Source: Microscillaceae bacterium | GTDB lineage: Bacteria; Bacteroidota; Bacteroidia; Cytophagales; Microscillaceae | NCBI GenBank assembly: GCA_025054775.1 | Contig: JANWZA010000013.1 | Span: 1 to 57,144 of the forward strand | Direction of reading: 5' to 3' | Length of the DNA: 57,144 nt | Shown: in pieces, positions 25,809 to 33,430 of the stretch | How positions within the stretch are numbered: position 1 is the first letter of the stretch | How the letters are laid out: each line of letters starts with the position of its first letter | The notes under the pieces: model-generated | Seen by the model: only the letters and a program-made list of their open reading frames with translations | Told to the model about the DNA's origin: nothing | The model's database searches: none | Position numbers and translations under genes: made by a program

Positions 25809-26678
25809 ATGCAATTATCAAAAGCTACCTTACTGCACTTACGCATACCTTTTTCTTTTTTCTTAATGCCCATTTTTTGCTTTGCCCTTAGCCTTACTCA
25901 TTATAAAGTAGCCACTTGGAAAATAGGTCTATGTTTTTTTATCTGGCACCTGTTAGTTTATCCTGCTAGTAACGGCTTCAATTCTTTTTATGATAAAGAC
26001 AAACAGAGTATTGGCGGCTTGGAAAAGCCACCTCCTACTGAACCACAACTTCTCTATGTCTCACTCTTACTGGACTTGTTTGCTTTAATATTAGCTTTTT
26101 TGCTCACATGGCAATTTGCTCTTGCAGTGCTAATCTATGGATTAGTTTCCAAAGCGTATAGTCATACTGCTATTCGGCTTAAAAAGTTTCCTTATCTTAG
26201 TTGGCTTGCTGTTGGATTTTTCCAAGGTGCTTGGGTCATTTTTTTTAGCTATCAAGCTCTTACTAATACTCCCATCCTTTTGTTATTCTACAATCCCAAG
26301 ATTATGTATGCTTGCCTTTTAAGTGCTTGCTTTTTATTAGCTTCTTACCCCATGACGCAAGTTTATCAGCACGAAGAGGATGCACAACGTGGTGATTTGA
26401 CAATTAGCCGAGTACTTGGTATTAAAGGGACTTTTGTTCTTACTGCCTTTCTATTTTTAGGAGTAGGAATTGGCTTCTGCGTCTATTTTTTAGCTTTTTT
26501 TCAGCAGTGGCATATTTTTTTATTTCAACTTGCTATGTTACCTGTTATCTTATTCTTTTTTCAATGGGCTTATCGTGTATGGCAAGATGAAGCGCAAGCT
26601 AACTTCCGTAATACCATGCGGTTAAACTTATACTCTGCTATCGCTATGAATATTTTTTTCCTGATTCTAGGATTTTGA
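25809..26678 (+). CDS. UbiA-family prenyltransferase
   Basis: 289 aa with about eight membrane helices. The first Asp-rich motif is NGFNSFYDKDKQSIGG (about residues 55-70, NxxxDxxxD type), which binds prenyl diphosphate through magnesium. The second, VYQHEEDAQRGDLTISR (about 183-199), is the expected Dxx(R/G)GDxT-like cytoplasmic loop. Family members attach prenyl chains to aromatic acceptors (menaquinone, heme O, chlorophyll precursors). Sequence does not settle the acceptor, and no menaquinone or heme gene adjoins. It is translated almost back to back with the upstream receptor gene (6 bp gap). Confidence 0.8.
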   Translation: MQLSKATLLHLRIPFSFFLMPIFCFALSLTHYKVATWKIGLCFFIWHLLVYPASNGFNSFYDKDKQSIGGLEKPPPTEPQLLYVSLLLDLFALILAFLLTWQFALAVLIYGLVSKAYSHTAIRLKKFPYLSWLAVGFFQGAWVIFFSYQALTNTPILLLFYNPKIMYACLLSACFLLASYPMTQVYQHEEDAQRGDLTISRVLGIKGTFVLTAFLFLGVGIGFCVYFLAFFQQWHIFLFQLAMLPVILFFFQWAYRVWQDEAQANFRNTMRLNLYSAIAMNIFFLILGF

Positions 26679-26765
26679 ATCTTTTTGCATTGAAAATGTT
26701 ATATTTACGGCTATTTACACTTAATCTTTACTAATCTTTGAACTAACCTTAATAAGAAATCGCTT

Positions 26766-27368
26766 ATGAAAGTTATATTAGCTTCGCAATCACCACGCAG
26801 GCAGGAAATTTTGAGAAAAATAGGTATTGAGTTTGTTGTAAAAACTAAAAATATCCCCGAGGACTATCCAGCGGAAATGCCTGTGGAATACGTACCTATC
26901 TATTTAGCTCAAAAAAAAGCCGCCGCTTTGAGTAATGAAATTTCTGCCGAAGAGCTCGTTATTGCCGCTGACACTGTAGTTATTCTTGAAAATTCGGTAT
27001 TTGGTAAAGACCCTACTATCTTAGGTAAACCACAAGATTTGACCGAAGCCAAACAAATGCTACGTGCCTTATCTGGTAGAAGCCATACTGTTATAACAGG
27101 GGTATGTATCAATCACCAAGGACATTTACACACTTTCTCAGAAAAAACAATCGTGTTTTTCAAAGAATTAACCGAACAAGATATACATTATTACGTACGA
27201 AAGTATAAACCCTTAGATAAAGCAGGAGCCTATGGTGCGCAGGAATTTATTGGAATGATAGGCATTGAACGCATTAAAGGCTGTTTTTACAATGTCATGG
27301 GGTTACCTGCTGCTAAACTATACGAAGAGTTGAAAAAATATCAACTTTTAGAAAATTGCGTACAGTGA
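26766..27368 (+). CDS. maf: Maf-family nucleoside triphosphate pyrophosphatase
   Basis: 200 aa. N-terminal LASQSPRRQEILRKIGIEF, the mid-motif VIAADTVVILEN with the catalytic Asp, KPQDLTEAKQML, and KPLDKAGAYGAQEF(IG) are all Maf signatures. The enzyme hydrolyses non-canonical or modified nucleoside triphosphates (dTTP/UTP/m5U types) to monophosphates and pyrophosphate as a house-cleaning activity; it was first named a septum-formation inhibitor. An 87-bp gap separates it from the prenyltransferase gene. It converges with the acyltransferase, with only 12 bp between stop codons. Confidence 0.95.
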   Translation: MKVILASQSPRRQEILRKIGIEFVVKTKNIPEDYPAEMPVEYVPIYLAQKKAAALSNEISAEELVIAADTVVILENSVFGKDPTILGKPQDLTEAKQMLRALSGRSHTVITGVCINHQGHLHTFSEKTIVFFKELTEQDIHYYVRKYKPLDKAGAYGAQEFIGMIGIERIKGCFYNVMGLPAAKLYEELKKYQLLENCVQ

Positions 27369-27380
27369 AAGAATTAGGCT

Positions 27381-28364
27381 TTACCAACTTTTGTACCAAG
27401 TTAATTTGAGTGAGACTTCTGCCCCTAAATTCTGCTTAAAACGCATTAATCCAAAATTTTCTTTACCATTCTCAGTGGATATTCCTAAATCTAATATCCG
27501 AAAGTGTTGCTCTTTTGCCCAGTCATAAATGTACCTAAGTAGTAATATCGAAGGGCTAAATCTTTGATAATCAAAATTATCAGCAGGCATGAAGTAATAA
27601 ATAATCTTAGAGTTGATTTTCACAAGCACTGCCGTAGAGACCACAGTAAAGGCTTTATCACAATCCAACAGACAAGCCAAAAGAAAATGATGAGGGAACT
27701 GCACAAATAAATTTTGTAACTGCTCCAAAGAAAGGCTTATAGGTTTTTGTTTTCGCTCTCGGTTTTGATAAATAATTCTATACGCTTGCTCAAGCCATTC
27801 GGTCTTTGCTAACCTAAACTCAAAATGCTGCTTATAGCATTGGGCTAATTTTCGCTTTTCGGAGTGGTGTAGTTTCTGGTCAAAATTGCCGTTAGCCTGA
27901 ATATCAAAGTGATAATTGAGTTCAGTAGTATCTAGTGAATATCCTTTTTTGAGCAAATAATGCGTTAGCAAACTACTTTGTGTAGGGGCATAGCACTGCG
28001 GGTATAGCTTTATGTAAATCCGTTTTGCCTCTAAAATTTGCGTGCAATAATTTTCTATATTTTCCAAGAAAAGATACAAAATTTCAACCTGCAGCGTTGG
28101 TTCAAAAATAGCACCACCAAAAGGAGCCTGAAAAGGACTAAATAAACTATTTTTCTGCTGAAAAATAGGAAAATGAGCTACATATCTTCGCTTGTTAGCA
28201 AAATATAAGGAAAATAACCATTTCTTTTCGCAAAGTTGTGTTTGCAAATGAGCTATTTGGTGAAATAAAAATGTATCTTCTGCCAAGCAGGGATGCTGAT
28301 TATCAACTTGGTGCAATGCAAAAATATGCATTTCCCAACTTCCTTGCAAAGGCAAAATAAGCAT
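27381..28364 (-). CDS. GNAT/FemAB-like N-acyltransferase
   Basis: 327 aa. The C-terminal half (about 190-320) has the GNAT/FemAB pattern: QAYRIIYQNRERKQKPISLS, then ACLLDCDKAFTVVSTAVLVK, IIYYFMPADNFDYQRFSPS, LDLGISTENGKENFGLMRFK. The last element is the helix-strand region where FemAB-type enzymes close the acceptor site. The N-terminal half holds FSPFQAPFGGAIF, resembling the first lobe of a two-domain FemAB protein. Such proteins in Bacteroidota are usually peptidoglycan or surface-glycan modifying, but no substrate can be assigned. It follows the LRR gene by 9 bp on the minus strand and shares its transcript. Confidence 0.65.
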   Translation of the reverse strand: MLILPLQGSWEMHIFALHQVDNQHPCLAEDTFLFHQIAHLQTQLCEKKWLFSLYFANKRRYVAHFPIFQQKNSLFSPFQAPFGGAIFEPTLQVEILYLFLENIENYCTQILEAKRIYIKLYPQCYAPTQSSLLTHYLLKKGYSLDTTELNYHFDIQANGNFDQKLHHSEKRKLAQCYKQHFEFRLAKTEWLEQAYRIIYQNRERKQKPISLSLEQLQNLFVQFPHHFLLACLLDCDKAFTVVSTAVLVKINSKIIYYFMPADNFDYQRFSPSILLLRYIYDWAKEQHFRILDLGISTENGKENFGLMRFKQNLGAEVSLKLTWYKSW

Positions 28365-28373
28365 ATAATCAGG

Positions 28374-29237
28374 TTAAAATTTAATCGTAGCACGAGGAAA
28401 TAGTTTCTTTATACGTTCCTTTTCTTTATCATCTATGGGATTGAAACTCAAATCTAAATACACCAAGTCGCTGAGATTAGCTATTTCATCAGGCAAAGTA
28501 GTGATTTGGTTTCCCCCCAAGGCCAAAATTTGTAATTTTTTAAGCTTTCCAATCTCAGAAGGGAGTTGCGTAAGCTGATTATACCCTAAGTCTAACTTTC
28601 GGAGAGTTTGCATTTGAGCAATTTTAGGCTCTATTTTACTAATTTGGTTAGCATGCATATCTAACTCTTCCAAAAAGGTGAGAGCATAAATTTCATCAGG
28701 AATCCGCTCCAATTCATTAGAATAGCATGAAAGTATATTGAGCGTGGGCATTTGAGTAAGTGCTTGAAAAACTTGGTTGAAGTTGAGTTCAGTATTTCGG
28801 CTAATATTCAACACCTCTAATTTTTGCAACTTTACGATTTCAGGCGAAAGTTGTGAAAGTTTATTTACATTCAAATTAAGGGTTACCAAGTTAGTTAATA
28901 AGCTAATCTCGCTACCTACTCGTGTAATTTTATTATTAGAAATATCTAAACTTTTCAAATTTTTGAGTGAGGTTACTATTTTGGGGAATTCGGTAAATAA
29001 GTTATCACTCAAATCCAAGTGCCATAGCTCTGTCAAGTTCGTCAATTCTTTGGGTAGGTTGGTTAATTTCTGCCCTGAAAGATTAAGTTTTTTTACTTTG
29101 TTGGGATTATTTAGAGCATCTTGTAATGATATAATTTCAGCACCCTCCTCTTCTTCAGAGCTTTGTGCAACAGAAATACAAGAGGAGAAAAGAAAAATTG
29201 CCAGAAAAAAGTAATATATCTTGACCTGCAAATACAT
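28374..29237 (-). CDS. Exported leucine-rich-repeat protein
   Basis: 287 aa. N-terminal MYLQVKIYYFFLAIFLFSSC is a signal peptide; Cys20 may be lipidated (FSSC) or cleavage may follow VAQ. An acidic stretch precedes about nine leucine-rich repeats of the bacterial 23-residue LPxxI type (for example LRKLDLGYNQLTQLPSEIGK, LQILALGGNQITTLPDEIAN) covering about residues 45-285. The fold presents a curved binding surface; the partner is unknown. A clean -33/-7 promoter precedes it and the acyltransferase gene follows by 9 bp. Confidence 0.9.
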   Translation of the reverse strand: MYLQVKIYYFFLAIFLFSSCISVAQSSEEEEGAEIISLQDALNNPNKVKKLNLSGQKLTNLPKELTNLTELWHLDLSDNLFTEFPKIVTSLKNLKSLDISNNKITRVGSEISLLTNLVTLNLNVNKLSQLSPEIVKLQKLEVLNISRNTELNFNQVFQALTQMPTLNILSCYSNELERIPDEIYALTFLEELDMHANQISKIEPKIAQMQTLRKLDLGYNQLTQLPSEIGKLKKLQILALGGNQITTLPDEIANLSDLVYLDLSFNPIDDKEKERIKKLFPRATIKF

Positions 29238-29316
29238 AATTGGTATAGGAAAAATTCATTAATTTAGTTACATATAGACATCCATTTATATTACTCAATA
29301 CCATAACAATTTGTTA

Positions 29317-29347
29317 CAAAAATAGTAAAATATTGACCGAAAACCAA
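29317..29347 (-). promoter_or_regulatory. Consensus promoter (TTTG-N19-TATTTTTG) of the LRR-acyltransferase operon
   Basis: On the minus strand TTTG at 29347-29344 and TATTTTTG at 29324-29317, exactly 19 bp apart. The leader before the ATG at 29237 is about 75 nt. Confidence 0.75.
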
Positions 29348-29437
29348 ATCTTGATGTTTTCAACAAACTTTTTTACAAAAAAAACGACCAAAAAGCAAAA
29401 ACATGCGTATTAGTTAGTAATAAAACCAACTTTTGCT

Positions 29438-29974
29438 ATGTTTACTTGTATTTATTCTGTTTTAGTTTCAACTGCTAACTCTTGTTTAGAAAAAATGGCA
29501 AATTATTTACCTAAAAGCCCTACCCTTAAAAGCTATTTGTTTCATCTAATGGCTTTATTATTTATTCTTTTGACAGGTTTTGAAATACCTTCACAAAAAA
29601 GCGACAAGGCTACTTTGATACTAGAAATTACAGATATTCGTAGTAATATGGGCAAAATTTTATTGAGTGTGTTTAATACCCCTGATGGTTTTCCTGCCCA
29701 AGCAGAGAAAGCCCATCGTACCTTACAATATAAGGTTACAGGTAACACGGCTATCATTACTATCCCTGACCTACCCATGGGGGAATACGCTATTGCTATT
29801 CTACACGACGAGGATAACAATGGCAAAATGAATCGCAATTTTTTAGGCGTTCCCAAAGAAGGTTATGGAGCTTCCAACGATGCTCGTAATATGTTTAGCC
29901 CTCCTGACTACGAGAAGGCAAAATTTTTACTCAATACACCTCAAAAAAAGATGAAAATTAAAATGATGTATTGA
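29438..29974 (+). CDS. DUF2141 exported protein
   Basis: 178 aa from the ATG at 29438, or 159 aa from an in-frame ATG at 29495. The later start gives the more ordinary signal sequence (MANYLPKSPTLKSYLFHLMA, LLFILLTGF). The mature domain (about 60 residues on) reads LILEITDIRSNMGKILLSVF, then LPMGEYAIAILHDEDNNGKM, NRNFLGVPKEGYGASNDA, the DUF2141 pattern with the conserved HDxNxNGK(M/L) and PxExxGxS(N/D) motifs. The fold is predicted beta-sandwich and the function unknown. It is monocistronic by layout. Confidence 0.88.
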   Translation: MFTCIYSVLVSTANSCLEKMANYLPKSPTLKSYLFHLMALLFILLTGFEIPSQKSDKATLILEITDIRSNMGKILLSVFNTPDGFPAQAEKAHRTLQYKVTGNTAIITIPDLPMGEYAIAILHDEDNNGKMNRNFLGVPKEGYGASNDARNMFSPPDYEKAKFLLNTPQKKMKIKMMY

Positions 29975-30148
29975 AATTGAGTAAGCAATATAAGCCCAAA
30001 TTATTCGTTTGCAGTTACTTGAGTGAAATAATTTTTTCAATTCAGCTAAGTTAAAATCTCTATATTTGATTTTTATTCCCTCTTACCTGAGCTGATACGA
30101 AAAAAGCATTTATTAAGAAAAAGGAAAAAGAGAAAACGAATTACAAAA

Positions 30149-30179
30149 TTTGTAATATAAAAATAATACACTAAATTTG
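30149..30179 (+). promoter_or_regulatory. Consensus promoter (TTTG-N19-TAAATTTG) of rpsF-rpsR-rplI
   Basis: TTTG at 30149-30152 and TAAATTTG at 30172-30179, exactly 19 bp apart, as for rpmH. It leaves a leader of about 65-70 nt before the rpsF ATG. Confidence 0.8.
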
Positions 30180-30189
30180 CAGGCATTTT

Positions 30190-30214
30190 ATCCGTAGGTT
30201 ATCTAAAAAGATAA
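30190..30214 (+). promoter_or_regulatory. Possible S6:S18-binding leader motif (CCG beside a hairpin)
   Basis: CCG at 30192-30194 lies just 5' of a hairpin ttatct/agataa (30199-30204 with 30209-30214, AAAA loop) in the leader of the operon that encodes both S6 and S18. A CCG next to a hairpin is the core of the known autoregulatory S6:S18 RNA motif. I cannot see a convincing outer stem, so this is tentative. Confidence 0.3.
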
Positions 30215-30250
30215 TTTTTGTTCAATTAGCTCAAAATTTAGTTAAAAAGT

Positions 30251-30709
30251 ATGCAAAAATATTATGAAACAGTGTTCATGCTAAATCCCGTTTTATCTGC
30301 AGAGCAGGTAAAGGACACTGTGCAAAAATTCAAAAATATAATCACCAGCCAAGGAGGTGAAATTACTCACGAAGAGGATTGGGGGCTACGCCAGTTAGCA
30401 TATCCTATCAAGAAAAAAAGTAGTGCTTTCTATTATTTGATTGAGTTCAAATCAGAAGGAAAACTTATCAAAACATTAGAAACTGAGTACCATCGCGACG
30501 AACAAGTGATACGTTATCTTACAGTAGCTTTAGACAAATACGCCTTAGAATGGGCAAACAAACGCAAAACCAAACCCCACCTCATCCCTCCTCCTGTTAT
30601 TTCGTATGAAATCAAAGATAAAGAGGAGAAGCAAATTCGTGAACGCGTGAGAGAAGCCCCTAGCAAAGTAGAAAAAACTACTAATACAGAAGCTGAAGAA
30701 AAAGAGTAA
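30251..30709 (+). CDS. rpsF: 30S ribosomal protein S6
   Basis: 152 aa. The conserved start YYETVFMLNPVLSAEQVKDT, then TSQGGEITHEEDWGLRQLAY(PI) and YYLIEFKSEGKLIKTLETEY, is S6. Beyond about residue 115 is a charged C-terminal extension rich in Lys and Glu, ending in a Glu run. S6 pairs with S18 on the 30S platform. It is the first gene of an S6-S18-L9 operon with a consensus promoter and possibly a feedback leader. Confidence 0.97.
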   Translation: MQKYYETVFMLNPVLSAEQVKDTVQKFKNIITSQGGEITHEEDWGLRQLAYPIKKKSSAFYYLIEFKSEGKLIKTLETEYHRDEQVIRYLTVALDKYALEWANKRKTKPHLIPPPVISYEIKDKEEKQIRERVREAPSKVEKTTNTEAEEKE

Positions 30710-30756
30710 AAAGAGTAAAAAAATAACAAGAATAAACTAAAAAAAGTAAAAAAATT

Positions 30757-31014
30757 ATGAATAGCATATTAAGCGAAACCTTACATAGCAAGAACGAAGC
30801 ACGCAAGAAGTACTGCCGCTTCAAAAAAAACGGAATAAAATATATTGATTACAAAGATCCCGAATTTTTGCTTAAATTCGTTAATGAACAAGGTAGAATC
30901 CTACCTCGTCGTATCACAGGGACGAGCTTAAAGTATCAACGTAGGCTAGCGAAAGCCATCAAAAGAGCCAGACATTTAGCTCTGCTCCCTTTCATGACTG
31001 ACGGCTTAAAATGA
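30757..31014 (+). CDS. rpsR: 30S ribosomal protein S18
   Basis: 85 aa with [20 protein letters not shown], then the S18 signature [20 protein letters not shown](IKRAR). The CRF Cys of zinc-type S18 is present once only. It forms the platform heterodimer with S6. It lies 47 bp after rpsF and 32 bp before rplI. Confidence 0.97.
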   Translation: MNSILSETLHSKNEARKKYCRFKKNGIKYIDYKDPEFLLKFVNEQGRILPRRITGTSLKYQRRLAKAIKRARHLALLPFMTDGLK

Positions 31015-31046
31015 CTTAATATTCACTTTTTGACTCTTACACGAAT

Positions 31047-31493
31047 ATGGAAGTTATACTCAAAGAAGATGTAAAAGGACTAGGATATAAGAACGACATT
31101 GTAAAAGTACGCCCAGGGTATGGTCGTAATTATCTTATTCCCAGAGGATTAGCCATCTTAGCTACTGAGTCTGCCAAGAAAATGTTAGCAGAGAACCTTA
31201 AACAAGCCGCTCATAAAGCAGCTAGAATTAAACAAGAGGCTTTGGATTTAGCTGAAAGATTAACCGCTACTACCTTGGAAGTACCTGCCAAAGTAAGCGA
31301 AACAGGTAAAATTTTTGGGGCAGTTACTACCATTCAATTAGCCGATGCTCTAGCAAGCAAAGGTTTTGAAATAGACCGCCGCAAAATTACGATTTTAGAT
31401 GCAGAAATAAAAACCATAGGTGAATACTCCATGCAAATAGATTTGCATAAAGAAGTAAAACCAGTGGTAAAGTTTAAGGTGGTAAGTGCTTAA
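31047..31493 (+). CDS. rplI: 50S ribosomal protein L9
   Basis: 148 aa. The N-terminal domain MEVILKEDVKGLGYKNDIVK, then VRPGYGRNYLIPRGLA, is the L9 signature. The long connecting helix (about residues 42-75) and the C-terminal RNA-binding domain (GKIFGAVTTIQLADALASKG) are complete. L9 reaches out from the L1 stalk base and helps reading-frame fidelity. It is the last gene of the S6 operon, followed by a strong terminator. Confidence 0.97.
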   Translation: MEVILKEDVKGLGYKNDIVKVRPGYGRNYLIPRGLAILATESAKKMLAENLKQAAHKAARIKQEALDLAERLTATTLEVPAKVSETGKIFGAVTTIQLADALASKGFEIDRRKITILDAEIKTIGEYSMQIDLHKEVKPVVKFKVVSA

Positions 31494-31575
31494 AATCCAC
31501 AAATTTTGATAACTTATTGCTACATTTCAATCCGAATAAAGTGATACTCTTGCCGTGTTTAGCTTAACTAATCTT

Positions 31576-31616
31576 AACAAGGCTAATGCAATAGAATGAA
31601 ATTAGCCTTGTTTTTA
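31576..31616 (+). terminator. Terminator between rplI and the convergent ferredoxin gene
   Basis: 12-bp perfect stem aacaaggctaat / attagccttgtt (31576-31587 with 31601-31612), 13-nt loop, then T-rich. The ferredoxin stop codon is at its right edge, so it may end both transcripts, although the minus strand lacks a good T tract. Confidence 0.8.
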
Positions 31617-31943
31617 TTCTTCTGTGTAAGTCAGATGTGGTAGCTGATATTGTTTGGGAACTACTACTTTTACCTCTCCTTCTTGAATAATTTTACATTG
31701 GCAGGCTAGCCGCTCTTGTTCTTTTAATTTACCTTGGGCTATAAACCGCAATTCGGCTTCAGTAAGCGGCGCTAAAAGTGTCTGTCCCTCCAAAATGACC
31801 ATCTTGCAAGTAGTACACCTTCCCTTACCACCACAGGCTTGCATCCAATCTATAGAATGTTGTTGCAAACAAGCTAAAATCGTCTGATTTTCAACTACTT
31901 GTATAGAGATGTTAGCTAAATTTTGTATCTTAATAGTTGGCAT
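31614..31943 (-). CDS. Plant-type 2Fe-2S ferredoxin
   Basis: 109 aa. Cluster ligands are Cys37, Cys43, Cys46 (ACGGKGRCTTC) and Cys81 (LACQC), i.e. CX5CX2CX34C, the pattern of adrenodoxin/vertebrate-type or xylene-monooxygenase-type 2Fe-2S domains. The LTEAELRF segment before the last Cys is typical. It is a one-electron carrier; its reductase and acceptor are not in the window. It is a single gene converging with rplI. Confidence 0.9.
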   Translation of the reverse strand: MPTIKIQNLANISIQVVENQTILACLQQHSIDWMQACGGKGRCTTCKMVILEGQTLLAPLTEAELRFIAQGKLKEQERLACQCKIIQEGEVKVVVPKQYQLPHLTYTEE

Positions 31944-32063
31944 ACTTTCACATCATAATTAGAAACCCAAAACTAACATAGCAGAAAATATTTTAATTAT
32001 CTTTCTTTGAATAAGGAATTTATGCATTTTTTATATAGATTAGATTAAAAATAAAAAAAAACT

Positions 32064-32071
32064 TACTTTTG
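32064..32071 (+). promoter_or_regulatory. Putative -7 box (TACTTTTG) for the binding protein-phosphatase pair
   Basis: TAnnTTTG match 72 bp upstream of the ATG at 32144. No clear -33 box. Confidence 0.4.
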
Positions 32072-32143
32072 CTTGATTTTTGCAAACATCATTAGAAAAC
32101 TATCATTCAAAACTACAAAATACCTAACTTAGGTTATTCTAAC

Positions 32144-33388
32144 ATGAAACGAAAAGTAAAATACATTTTATTATTGTTAGCTCTTTTTTACCTTTTTGCT
32201 ACCTGCCGAACCGACAAAGGAATAATCAAAGTTGGTGTATTACACTCGCTTTCAGGCACGATGGCTATTAGCGAAAGAGCTGTAGCTAATGCCACACTTA
32301 TGGCAATAGACGAAATTAACCAAGCAGGAGGAATTTTAGGTAAAAAAATAGAAGCCATTTTAGTGGATGGCAAATCCGACTGGGGGCATTTTGCTCGCGA
32401 AGCAGAAAGGCTAATTACTCAAGAAAAAGTAAGTGTAATTTTTGGATGCTGGACTTCAGCAAGCAGGAAAACCGTAAAACCCATTTTTGAGAGCTATAAT
32501 CACTTGCTTTTCTACCCTGTCCAATACGAAGGTTTGGAAACCTCGCCAAATATTGTCTATACAGGGGCTGCACCTAACCAACAAGTTATCCCTGCTACTA
32601 AGTGGGCTTTCGATAATATCGGGAAACGCTTTTTTATCGTAGGTTCTGATTATGTTTACCCGCGTGTGGCTTCACAAATTATACAAGATATCATAAAGTC
32701 TCTTGGTGGTGAAGTAGTGGGCGATGAATACATCCTGCTAGGAAGCAAAGACGTGAAGCCTGTCATTGACAAAATTCTCAAAACCAAGCCCGATGTTATT
32801 ATGAATAATATCAATGGAGACTCCAACGTGGAATTTTTTAAGCAACTCCGTGCTGCAGGCATTACTAATAAGCAAATCCCCACTTTTTCGTTTAGCATAG
32901 CAGAAGACGAGCTACGAAGTCTAGACCGCACCCTCATGGCAGGTGATTATACTGCCTGGAACTACTTTCAAAGTATTGATACTGAAAGAAATAAAACCTT
33001 TGTAGAGAATTACAAAAAAAAATATGGAAAAGATGCGGTAACTGACGATCCGATTGAAGCAGGCTACATCTCAGTTTACCTTTGGAAAGCAGCCGTAGAA
33101 AAGGCAGGAACCGAAGCTACCAACGAAGTACGCAAAAACCTTGCAGACAGAAGTTTTATCGCACCCGAAGGATTAGTGTATATTGATGGTGAAACCCAAC
33201 ATACCTGGAAAACAGTACGAATAGGGAAATTTAGACTAGACGGACAGGTGGATATCATCTGGAGTTCAGACAAGCCCATACGACCTATTCCTTATCCCAC
33301 CTCCCGTAGTCAATCAGAATGGAATTTATTTTTAGCCCAACTTTTTGACGGATGGGGAGGCAATTGGGCAAATCTAAGCAAAAAATAA
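32144..33388 (+). CDS. UrtA-like periplasmic substrate-binding lipoprotein, without transporter genes
   Basis: 414 aa. The N terminus (MKRKVKYILLLLALFYLFAT then Cys21) looks like a lipoprotein signal. The body is a type I periplasmic binding protein of the urea/short-chain amide group (UrtA/AmiC/FmdD): KVGVLHSLSGTMAISERAV, NLLFYPVQYEG-type strand, TGAAPNQQVIPATKW, TAWNYFQSID, and the C-terminal SDKPIRPIPYP near GWGGNW. UrtA normally feeds UrtBCDE, but no permease or ATPase follows. Instead, 42 bp downstream on the same strand is a Cache-SpoIIE receptor, so this protein may act as its ligand-sensing partner. Ligand identity (urea, amide, amino acid) is inferred only. Confidence 0.87.
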   Translation: MKRKVKYILLLLALFYLFATCRTDKGIIKVGVLHSLSGTMAISERAVANATLMAIDEINQAGGILGKKIEAILVDGKSDWGHFAREAERLITQEKVSVIFGCWTSASRKTVKPIFESYNHLLFYPVQYEGLETSPNIVYTGAAPNQQVIPATKWAFDNIGKRFFIVGSDYVYPRVASQIIQDIIKSLGGEVVGDEYILLGSKDVKPVIDKILKTKPDVIMNNINGDSNVEFFKQLRAAGITNKQIPTFSFSIAEDELRSLDRTLMAGDYTAWNYFQSIDTERNKTFVENYKKKYGKDAVTDDPIEAGYISVYLWKAAVEKAGTEATNEVRKNLADRSFIAPEGLVYIDGETQHTWKTVRIGKFRLDGQVDIIWSSDKPIRPIPYPTSRSQSEWNLFLAQLFDGWGGNWANLSKK

Positions 33389-33430
33389 TTCTCATCATTC
33401 ATTTGAAATACTGTAAAGCAAAATAAAATT

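Noticed and set aside
32144-33388. Part of a urea ABC transporter operon
   Set aside because: No permease or ATPase gene follows; the next genes are a phosphatase receptor, gatA and manC.
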